The notes beneath the pieces are model-generated. The model was not told where the DNA came from, searched no databases, and saw only the letters and a program-made list of their open reading frames with translations. The translations under genes were made by a program, and so were the position numbers. This document shows positions 9,383 to 17,782 of a stretch of 44,850 nt of DNA, one piece after another. The DNA is taken from contig NW_025064894.1 in the NCBI RefSeq assembly GCF_019112545.1, positions 1,186,746 to 1,231,595 of the forward strand, given 5' to 3'. Each line of letters starts with the position of its first letter. Within the stretch, counting starts at the first letter, position 1. The DNA is from Guyanagaster necrorhizus (Eukaryota; Basidiomycota; Agaricomycetes; Agaricales; Physalacriaceae).

Positions 9383-11428
9383 GTGAATGTGCTTCCGGCA
9401 TTTTTAATCACGTACCTTTATATCTCGACCATTAACGTTCAATGTATATGTCATTCCAGGTGTCTTCAGAACGGTGTGGATCATCGATTCTTCCAGTTGC
9501 ATCTGCGCTTATTGAATTACTCTTAGATCGTGGTCATGCCATCCTTTACCACCTATCCCAGTGGCCGACTTTGTCAAAACGCCAGACCGACTGAAAGAGA
9601 TCCAGATTTCTTTCCCGCCGACACCATCATCCAACTCCTTCGCTCTGGACGATCCCCGTTCGACCTCGACAACATCTCCCTGTCAAAAATTAGACAGGAC
9701 ATTCACAAATTGGAGAGTCATGTCGCAGCATTCGATCTCGCAATAAGGGGTCTCCAAAAGCACAAGAATAGGGTTAATCATAACCTGCGGATGTATCATT
9801 CACTTTTCGCTCCGATACGGCGTCTCCCTCTCGATGTGCTTATACACATCTTCCAGCTCCTTCCCGTTGATACTATCGACCCAAACTCTACCCCATGGAT
9901 CCTCGGTCTCGTCTGCTACTCCTGGAGATCGGTATACCTCTCCGTCCCAACGCTGTGGTCTAGAATATTCATTGATATTCGGGCTGGTGCAGAACTACGT
10001 CCGCAGTCTGTATCCATGCTCCACACTTCCCTCTCACGCTCTCAACGATCCCCTCTCACGATCTCGGCATCTTATGACAATCAGTCCTCTCCGATCTCTC
10101 CATTCCTATTCTCCATACTAGATCTCCTAATTTCTCACTTGTCTCGTTGGTCCGTGGTAGAATTCCACATACCGCGCCTTTCCTATCACATCTTTGATCG
10201 ATTGGGGCCTCTTCCTATGTTACGGACAATAAATGTCACCTTGGATCCCAGAGTCGTGCCTTTGGGAACGAGAGATCTTCTGATGCATTCCCCGCAGCTT
10301 CGCGCTGTATCATTGACAGCGATACCATTGTCCTCTGTCGACCTGCCATTAAGCAGGCTTTCCTCACTTGACGGTGTAATACAGACCCCAGAACACCTTT
10401 TTAACATCCTTAACGAAGCCAAAGGCTTGGAAGCACTTACCATCTCATCCTCCAAATTCCTGTCCGGTCATCCCAGCTGTGGAACGCTCACCGTTCCGAA
10501 TATCTGCCGTTTACACTTTCGATCCGTACCAGTACAGGAGATCTCAAATAGCCTGCTTTTCCCCAATCTCAAATACCTCGTGCTTGGAGCCCATTCCGGC
10601 GCTCAGCCCTACTCTTCCTCAGACATTCGCAGCGTCGTGAATATGATCGAACGGTCCCAGTGTCCGCTTCGGTCACTGTCGTTAAATTTCACCGTCTGTC
10701 TGTGCTCCATCGCGGCGATATCATCGAACCTGACACAGTTGAGCATCATGGTGGAGAGCTGGGCAGCATGCGAGACATTCGTCTCCCTTCGAGTGGGGAA
10801 GGATGGCGGCAGGGACCTGGTGCCGAACCTGGTCGAGTTGCGTATCACCGACGTGACGTCGAAGTGCGGGGGCCAGTCCTTCACTCACGAACCGTTTGGG
10901 CCCATGATAGAGTCGCGGTGGAATGGAGGGCGCTTACGGCGCTTGGAGATGCATGTGAAGTACGGATGGGGAGACCCATATTACTCTGAGGTTGTCCGTC
11001 GGACGTTAGGGAAGTACGTAGACGAAGGGCTAGATGTTGTGATTTTTGACGGAGAATGTGTTGTGTAACCGTGTATTGTATTGCCTAAAGTTCATTTGAT
11101 AACATTGGTATTGAGTGTGTGGCTTTGTTGTGCTGCATGATTCCCTCTCGCTGGGAAAGAACGCGTCGAATGTCCACAGTATACATAAATGGTCAAGGAG
11201 GCCACATCGTCATGGGCAAGCTTTTCCTGGACAAAGAGGAGTGGCTCCGGAAGCCGAGTCTCCTGGAAAGGAGCACGCGCTGCTCTGGATGCCTTGGCAT
11301 TATTAATTTCGAAGAAGACTATGACGTTGATGTATGGACGAGACATCGCGACTCTTGTAGAGGAATCGAAGAGAGGATGATGATTACCATTGCTAGAGCA
11401 CTGGAGTTTCCGGCACGAGATATGGATG
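9383..11428. repeat. Perfect inverted-repeat core, right copy (2,046 bp)
   Basis: Reverse complement of 3458-5503 with no mismatch seen by eye. It contains 147 bp upstream of the F-box start (with a TTTATAT at 9417-9423, a possible TATA box about 107 nt before the start codon), the whole F-box gene, the 50-bp gap, and the first 310 bp of the C2HC gene frame. Confidence 0.93.
9530..11068 (+). CDS. F-box protein, right copy
   Basis: Identical 512-residue protein to the left copy: predicted coiled coil at residues 47-90, F-box at about 95-145 (LPLDVLIHIF then CYSWRSVYLSVPTLWS), and leucine-rich, LRR-like segments in the C-terminal half. Expected role: substrate receptor of an SCF ubiquitin ligase through Skp1 binding. 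ATG 9530 is the first Met of the frame and lies in the identical core, so start choice cannot differ between the copies. It is transcribed away from the palindrome centre. Its C2HC neighbour downstream is complete here, so this arm keeps the fuller version of the two-gene unit, whereas gene A in this arm is dead. Confidence 0.85.
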   Translation: MVMPSFTTYPSGRLCQNARPTERDPDFFPADTIIQLLRSGRSPFDLDNISLSKIRQDIHKLESHVAAFDLAIRGLQKHKNRVNHNLRMYHSLFAPIRRLPLDVLIHIFQLLPVDTIDPNSTPWILGLVCYSWRSVYLSVPTLWSRIFIDIRAGAELRPQSVSMLHTSLSRSQRSPLTISASYDNQSSPISPFLFSILDLLISHLSRWSVVEFHIPRLSYHIFDRLGPLPMLRTINVTLDPRVVPLGTRDLLMHSPQLRAVSLTAIPLSSVDLPLSRLSSLDGVIQTPEHLFNILNEAKGLEALTISSSKFLSGHPSCGTLTVPNICRLHFRSVPVQEISNSLLFPNLKYLVLGAHSGAQPYSSSDIRSVVNMIERSQCPLRSLSLNFTVCLCSIAAISSNLTQLSIMVESWAACETFVSLRVGKDGGRDLVPNLVELRITDVTSKCGGQSFTHEPFGPMIESRWNGGRLRRLEMHVKYGWGDPYYSEVVRRTLGKYVDEGLDVVIFDGECVV

Positions 11429-11730
11429 TGCACGATTCTGGCGATGCGTTTTGTGGTCCTGATGATGGGTGGGAGCCCGTGAAGCAATCTGTACTGGACG
11501 AGAAATGGCACACGTTAAAGGAAATATTATCGGACAAATCTGCCGAGGAGGCGGAGGAGAATGGGTCGAAGACGGTGACGTTTGTGGAAATCGAAGATTG
11601 CGAAGATGTCGAGGAAGACGTCGATGATACTGATGGTAGTTGCATCAGATATGAGAATGAAGCCTACTCCGAGGGAAAAGGTTCAGATTTACGTCATGAT
11701 TTCAGTGTACCGACTGCTGGCCCGGCTTAA
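11119..11730 (+). CDS. Small C2HC-motif acidic protein
   Basis: 203 residues from 11119, or 186 from the in-frame ATG at 11170 (MSTVYINGQGG), which I slightly favour because the first 17 residues look like untranslated sequence. Around residues 53-80 of the longer form, RCSGC is followed by WTRHRDSC: Cys-x2-Cys, then His-x4-Cys, a plausible single zinc site. Similar CxGC...W..H...C arrangements occur in many uncharacterised basidiomycete proteins. The C-terminal half is strongly acidic (EEAEEN, EDCEDVEEDVDDTD), as in nuclear or chromatin-associated proteins, but no function can be assigned. It starts 50 bp after the F-box stop on the same strand. The core identity with the left arm ends at 11428, inside this gene, so only its 5' half is duplicated exactly. 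Confidence 0.65.
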   Translation: MALLCCMIPSRWERTRRMSTVYINGQGGHIVMGKLFLDKEEWLRKPSLLERSTRCSGCLGIINFEEDYDVDVWTRHRDSCRGIEERMMITIARALEFPARDMDVHDSGDAFCGPDDGWEPVKQSVLDEKWHTLKEILSDKSAEEAEENGSKTVTFVEIEDCEDVEEDVDDTDGSCIRYENEAYSEGKGSDLRHDFSVPTAGPA

Positions 11731-12399
11731 TTTGGTGGGTGGCAGAAACCTGTTGTAGAACGTGTAAACTGATGAACTTCTAAAGCAGGGGTAGAATAGG
11801 ACAGCAGTATATTGTTTGCAGTGGCCGGACTCGAAGATAAATCTCTCTTGTAATCTCATACAGATCGAGTAGTAATGTCCTTGACATCGCGTCATTTTGC
11901 AAAGGAATAGAAATTTAGACGGCAGACGAAACATGAGCGTGCCCAGTGTATCCTCGAGCCATGTGAGACTGTTGAAGGGGCAGAACCGGAGGTTTACTCA
12001 ATCCCCACGCCGTACTCGAAGGAAGGTATAATGAGTGTCTCCTCGAAGTGACGGCGGACGTCATAACTCAATTTTTGAATAGGAAATGTGCTCTCCTTTC
12101 TTTGATATAACACGACATCCCTGAGATGGCTGCTATGATGGCTGCGGAGTGGTGTGGAACGAAGACGTCGTTCATTAAAAACAGAAGATGATATCTTATG
12201 AGCGTTATTTTGCTGCCAGTGTAACGTAGAAATAATTCTAAGGTAGGGGAGGCTCTGAGTCGAAGGTTATATAAAATATTTCAGCCATAGGCGAGAAAAA
12301 AGCTGTTTGAATCTTACCTCGTAATTATGAGGTCTCTCCATTCTTAAGATGCTATTCTTTGAATTTGGTTATGCCATACACCTTTTTACAGTCGATCCA
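11731..12399. other. Intergenic, right outer arm
   Basis: No gene is supported. The sequence corresponds to the 3' flank of gene A in the left arm, including the intron-like segment and the GGGGAGGCTCTGAGT block. The open frame at 11689-11934 on the minus strand is not conserved in the partner arm. Confidence 0.5.
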
Positions 12400-13461
12400 A
12401 AATCATGCTCGCCCTTGTCTGTAAAAATACGGATAACCCAAAGATGTGGTGGAACCGTATCGCTAGGTCCAAGAGAGGGAATCGGGAATGGCTAGTGGTA
12501 GTCTCGGTTGCGGTTACGAACAAATGAGAATCTACGGCAATGCAACACGTGATTTCGGAGGAACCAGACCGTGCCAACGCTCCAAGTGGTCAGTTTTTTC
12601 CATCCTCAGACCCACGAAGTCGAACGTGCGCTGACATTACCGCAAATTAAACGCGTGAAGCATAAGAAAGGAGATCCACGAACCTCGTCACCAGGTCCAG
12701 CCAGTCTCTCGACCCAGGGCATCTCTTCCACAATCATCTTCATGCGACATTTCTCCCTGAAGTGAATGTTCACCGTTCGCTTTGGAAAAGAGACGAGAAA
12801 TGCATCGTCTATAGAATTGAGCAATACCGAGGCTTTATTTAGTCCCAATCGCTGCAACACATGGAAACGTTTGAATTTGACGATGGAGTCGTCAACGAGT
12901 TTATCCTTCCGAGCAGCGAAACGAAGATGCTGCCATCCTTGCTCGTCGATACACAGGCGGACAGCGGGTATGGCCAAGGTTTTCCGTCGAAGCTGAGAAG
13001 GTCTGATCCCTTGTCGAATTAGGTGAGATTGCCGGTGGAAATGAGACGAAACCTAATCTGGATTGATGTCGGCGGAAGGTCTGGATAAGTCCAGTAATAA
13101 AGAAACCCTGTGCAATTTTCAGCGAAACGAGCCCAAGACCGCATTTGTGGATCCCAAGCCTAAGAGATATTTTCGCCATGATATCTCGTTAGCTGTTCTG
13201 GTGAGACATATCGCGAAAATCTGATGGAAGAAGAGCATTTCTATTGAGCGTCCAAAGCTCCGGAAGGGCCACGTCATGTTCATTTTCCCCCTGAGATGAA
13301 ATTGACTGTTCACGTGACGTTTTGAAGACAGGGTTCGTAATGGCAGTGAAAGGATGGAATGAATGTAGTGATATCGGCACAGCGTTTCGAAATAATAAAA
13401 GAACGGAATGGTTTGATCTTGCGTGGGAAAATAAGGCAAGCATCGGCGTTTCGATCTTCAT
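12400..13461 (-). pseudogene. Gene A copy, frameshifted
   Basis: Inverted homologue of gene A. The start region reads MKIETPMLALFSHARSNHSV and follows the left protein to LLPSDFRDMSHQN. There a 1-bp deletion (near 13185) relative to the left arm brings a stop. The next part is readable only in a shifted frame, and the original frame resumes near 12910 (KDKLVDDSIVKFKRF) through EMPWVERLAGPG to an intron donor of the same type (GTTCGTG). Further substitutions alter the second exon. There is thus no single open frame, and the copy is very probably non-functional. Its intact partner is at 1720-2717. Confidence 0.75.
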
Positions 13462-14542
13462 GGTGTTTAGATACAGAATACTGACATCAGAACATAGAGT
13501 TACCTCGTTCTTGTTATTGAAGGAGCCGGGGGAAACTTTCTTTGATAGATTTCCTTTCCAGTGTTCCGTAGCTTAGAGGAAAGGGCGAAGAAAAGTGGGC
13601 ATTGTTTGTTGTGACTCGCGATCTGTCGGGTTGATAATGTCATGTGAGACTGGATCGGGAGTCTGCCGGACCGGCCATTGCCGAAACGCTCATTCTTTCG
13701 CTCGTATCGTAACAGCGTCTCCTGTCCTTTTCCACTCACCATAGAGGTGCAGCTTCGGATTATTGCGCTATTCTGTCTCAGGTACTAGGTACCGATTCCT
13801 CTACCATGCTTGCTCTCAACATCTGAATTCAAGGGGCGGGTATGCTCGTCCTGATGAATGCGAACTTTCGCTTTGCTGCCTGCTCTGAATTGTGCCCCTT
13901 GCGCACAATAATCCTATCAGAACATTCACCGCGCTTGGTTATTCCTAAGGAATTTTCAATTTGGCACTGACTACTGCATCTGGTATACCCGGACCATCTA
14001 ACTTTATTACATCATCCGAATACTCGTAAAATTTGAGAAAGAGGCCGATAGACTGCCAAGCTAGTCTTTGTCCGACCTCTCGCTTTTTTCTTCATTTCTG
14101 CAGGGCGCTTGCTGTGCTTTGATCTCTCTTATATCCCGATGTTCCTCCTTGATATTCGAGGATCGTAATTGGTTGAATATCATCCCCTTTCAAAGAGTCC
14201 GCGTAGAAGAACGATTCGACTGCGAGAAATTTTTTTCGAGGGTTGGCTCGATGTACTGAAATTGAACCGTTCATTCTAGATGAAAAAAAGGATCCCATCT
14301 CAACACGTCCTGTTTGGTTAGCATTTAAATCTGCTGTTTCATTCTGCCATGTTCTCCTGCTGCTAACAAATGGCTCTGGCACCGTATGATCATAATCGAA
14401 CAGAAATACCGCTAAAGGACCAATGACATGCGTTGCAATACAGACCACGTTGCTCTTGCTGCGCTTCGTAAACTCAATCATCCGTGATTTCGCCATGGAC
14501 GATACATAACCAAATGCGAAATGCTCTATCGTTCCCCAGAAA
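13462..14542. other. Upstream region between gene A copy and dioxygenase
   Basis: 13462-14175 belongs to the outer arm. 14176-14542 is the likely promoter region of the dioxygenase. A 165-residue minus-strand frame (14092-14589) overlaps the dioxygenase start and has no recognisable features, so I do not call it. No clear TATA box could be fixed. Confidence 0.45.
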
Positions 14543-15882
14543 ATGATGTGGATATCCCTCACTGTTCTTGTCCTATCCGTATTCGCCACTGTTCATGGTA
14601 CGCACCAACATAAGCGCCAAGAGGCTAAAGACTTATCCCACTGTGCTCGGTCCCTGAGAGAGACCAAGGCGAAGCGTTCTCTGAATTTGTCGAAGCGCAT
14701 GGATCTTATGCATGGCGAGTACAGTATAGCGAAACGCTCAACGCTGGAGCAGAGGGCGATTTTTACTGAGTACCTGCTCATTTTCTTCGTTCGATGTTTC
14801 TTGATGATTATTGTTAGATTGGCGAATAACACCTGTGTCATTAATCCCGAAGTTACGTCTGGGCCGTATCATATCGATGGAGAGCTGTATCGTCGGGATA
14901 TTCGTGATGGAGGTAAATATTTCTCCCTTGATACCTATTGTTTAGGATTCTGAACTTTGGACATAGAGCCTGGCGTGCCGCTATGGATGGACATTGGTAT
15001 CATCGACATTGATACGTGTCAGCCTCTCCCTGGGGTATTCCTCGAATTCTGGCACTGCAACTCGACGGGGTATTACTCATCATACACGGGTATTGACCCG
15101 GACACTATGCAATACACCCTCCCAACGAAAGACGACGGGACTACGGATGATTTGATTTTCCTCCGGGGATGGCAGGTCTCAGATGAGAATGGGATCGGTG
15201 GGTCTCCGTGCCATCCACTCGTCATTCTCAGTTTCTAATAGTGGTTCTATAGCGGAGTTCCTTACTATTTTCCCCGGCTGGTATAGCCCGAGAGCTGTCC
15301 ATGTACATGTGATTGCTCATATAGACGCAACACTCGCAGATAACGGGACGCTGATTGGAGGAGAGCAGGTCCATGTCGGACAGCTGTTCTTCGACGAAGA
15401 TTTGACCTACGCTATCCATAACACATCTCCGTACACCGGTCACTCACAAGCTCAACGGCCTTCGAATGACCACGACCAAGTTTATCCTCAATCGAACACC
15501 ACGGGGTGGTATCCCGTGGTCGAGATCGTCCAGCTGGGAGGAAACTATAGTGATGGTTTATTGGGATATATCACTATTGGTAGGCATGGTTGTTTTCTTT
15601 TGGGAGCTGTAGTCTCATCCGTAACCAATAGCGGTATCCACGACTGGTAATACGACCACTTCAGACTCGGGATTACACACAGGTGGAAGCAATCCAACCA
15701 ATACAATTGCCGCAGATTTATACCGTGCGTATTCTCGTTAATTTATACTTATTGCTCAGTCGTTCATTTATTTGATAGCTTCGGCATCTGCGCATGATAT
15801 CTCTGAGCTTGCCGTTGAAGCGTCGGCGACGTCTTTGCAAGCTGCTTTTGCCAGTGCAGTGGCTGATTTAGAAAAGGTTTAA
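14543..15882 (+). CDS. Secreted intradiol ring-cleavage dioxygenase
   Basis: Six proposed exons: 14543-14769, 14818-14912, 14967-15197, 15253-15579, 15632-15724 and 15779-15882. Five GT-AG introns of 48-55 bp all keep the frame (358 residues). The N-terminus (MMWISLTVLVLSVFATVHG) is a typical signal peptide, so the enzyme is probably extracellular. Family landmarks in order: NNTCVINPEVTSGPYHIDGE (first iron-ligand Tyr, residue 93), PGVFLEFWHCNSTGYY (second Tyr), TIFPGWYSPRAVHVHVIAH (the two His of the HxH pair) and HVGQLFFDEDL. These non-haem Fe(III) enzymes split catechol-type rings between the two hydroxyls; secreted fungal members act on lignin- or plant-derived aromatics. Exon 6 encodes a Ser and Ala-rich tail. 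The gene sits between the palindrome and the CpG-depleted repeats and shows no lesion. Confidence 0.9.
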
Positions 15883-17069
15883 AATGCACAGATCATTCAA
15901 ATGTTAGGTAGTGATTATAGCGACCTTGTATACAGCCAATGCATATACGGACGTTCTTATGATGCAGTGTCATCCTGCTTTCACAGTTTTTTCCTCAGTT
16001 TATTGAGTCTGGCTCATAATGTTCGAATTCAAACGATAAATTGCACTGAAATGTCAATGATCAATCTATAAAGTTTACATGGCTTAAGACTCTTACGACT
16101 TGATAATTTTTCTGCATGTACTGAAGCTCACCTTTTCGGGGTGTATTGATGTTCATGAACCGATCCAAATCAAAACATTTACTTTGTGACAAAATATCAT
16201 TCATCTCGACGTTTCAGGAAGGGTAATTGGTCGATGGTTCCAGCCTTTTGTAATTGAGTGGAATGAATTTGACTGTTTGAATGGGTCAAATAGTTACAGT
16301 TTCTCAAGTGTATGAAGAACATCCATAAGATGTTATTATTACTTAAGTGAAAGGGTTTCTTAAAGTTTACTGTAGTGAGTACAGCATTTCTTTGGTTCTC
16401 TTCAATGATCTATGACTACTCTCAGCTTTGCTACTGATGCAAGAGCAATGTGACAAGGCATGCAGGCCTCATGGTGCAAAAATACTGGGTGAAAACACCA
16501 AATAATGAATATACTGCCTCATGTTGTGACTCACAATGCTCAGGAGGATGACTCTGGCTCCCCAAAATATGTTAACTTCCTACAGCTGAAGGTGGCCAGT
16601 ATAGTATTTGGAATGGTGATTCATAGGGGTCTGGCACCTTGGTGTGCCCCTTTGCCTTCTTGGCCTTGATAGTCTCTTCTATTTGCACATGTACCTATAG
16701 CTTGTCTACAAATGTTTGAGTATGTTGCAGCAGGATAATGTACTGCTCTCCTTCCTCAGTGGCCATCCACTGCATGTCTGCTATCTGCTCCCTCCTCACT
16801 CATCAACAGTGTGCTTCCAGGTCTGCTAACCACTTCTCATCACCACTCAGCAACATACTTGTACCCTCTTTTCAAAATGTGGGAGTTGCCAAATGCTGCC
16901 CTGAAAAAGTGAGGTGAAGTCCCCTCAAAGCAGTGTGCATTGAGCTTGTGGATAAGCTCATCAACAATATCTTACTCTTGGATCAGAGGGCTGGGAGAGA
17001 TGGCCATTCCTCTAGTGGGATTTTCTCATTATTGTGCAGGTGACATGTTCTAATGACTGGCCATGATTA
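15883..17069. other. Gene-to-repeat border; minus-strand coding relic near 16620-17040
   Basis: CpG dinucleotides continue to about 16235 and then disappear. 15883-16600 holds no recognisable gene. On the minus strand of about 16600-17040, long readable pieces in two frames (DIVDELIHKLNAHCFEG, FFRAAFGNSHILKRGYKY, then REQIADMQWMATEEGEQY) look like a decayed protein-coding sequence of unknown family, broken by TGA and TAG. It is cut at 17069 by the retrotransposon insertion. Confidence 0.5.
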
Positions 17070-17540
17070 TGTTAGAATTTTTCCTATTTTTCTCATTTCT
17101 ATTGGGTCTTAGCCCCTATTTATGCTTAGTCAGAGCACCAATTCCAGTGCTTAGGACTGTGGGACTGGCTTAGTCAGCACAACAAGCCAGATCAGCCATT
17201 GTCTTTTGATGTGATGATGACACTTGATGACACACAATCACTCTTTTGTAGACAGTAGCAATGCTCAAGGATAATGAGTACAATACTGTAGACAGACACA
17301 ATAGATAACTATGAATTTATTTAGCACACACTGTAGTATATAAGTAGGACAGCTCTCACTGGTATAACTCCAGCTTCAAGCTAAAGTTTAATATCACACT
17401 ATTCTACTCTTGAGCCAATTCTAATGGCTTTGTCACATAACAATCAATAGTCATATTAAGTGAACTCTGATGAAACACTCAAACATAAAGTGATGTCAGT
17501 TTATCATGTGTCTATGATCATGTGCAGCTTGAGTCTAACA
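17070..17540 (+). repeat. 5' LTR of element 1
   Basis: 471 bp, starting TGTTAGA and ending TCTAACA, an inverted terminal pair. It contains TATATAA at 17337-17343 and, about 34 nt later, AGCTTCAAGCTAA (17372-17384), which is close to the predicted transcript start. Confidence 0.93.
17337..17343 (+). promoter_or_regulatory. TATA box in the LTR of element 1
   Basis: TATATAA, 34 nt upstream of the AGCTTCAAGCTAA block that matches the complement of the primer-binding site. The spacing fits a polymerase II start at that block. Confidence 0.6.
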
Positions 17541-17541
17541 A

Positions 17542-17554
17542 TTAGCTCAAAGCT
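17542..17554 (+). other. Predicted self-primer binding site, element 1
   Basis: TTAGCTCAAAGCT begins two bases after the LTR end. It does not start with TGG, as a site for an intact tRNA 3' end would. Its reverse complement AGCTTTGAGCTAA matches AGCTTCAAGCTAA in the element's own LTR (17372-17384) except for two transitions. This is the arrangement known for Tf1/sushi-type elements, whose mRNA 5' end folds back to prime reverse transcription. Confidence 0.7.
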
Positions 17555-17782
17555 TGAACTTCCCTTTCTTCATACACAATAAGCATGAAAGAAACTGACT
17601 GTCCTTGATCAACCTATCATTCCCCAACTTTGACTATGAATTCTTTGATCTTTTAGCTTCTATCATTGGAATGCTATTTGGACTTCTGGTGATCATCCAA
17701 CTTTGTTGGAGACACCAATCAGTCACCACTTGAGCAGTCAGGCACTACTAAGAATTTTAACACATCCACCATATTCTTTGAA

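Larger units (their letters stand above)
11429..14175. repeat. Right outer arm of the inverted repeat (diverged)
   Basis: Reverse-complement partner of 985-3457. After about 280 bp next to the core that I cannot align, homology resumes near 11714 (TGCTGGCCC) and is marked by GTGGCCGGAC at about 11820, GGGGAGGCTCTGAGT near 12246, the gene A remnant, its upstream region and the 13800-14125 block. Confidence 0.8.

Noticed and set aside
3458..11428. The palindrome as terminal inverted repeats of a giant DNA transposon
   Set aside because: No transposase, no target-site duplication and no short conserved termini; the homology extends outside the core with steadily diverged host-like genes.
14092..14589. 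165-residue minus-strand open frame upstream of the dioxygenase
   Set aside because: It overlaps the dioxygenase start, has no domain or signal, and is not preserved in the inverted arm.
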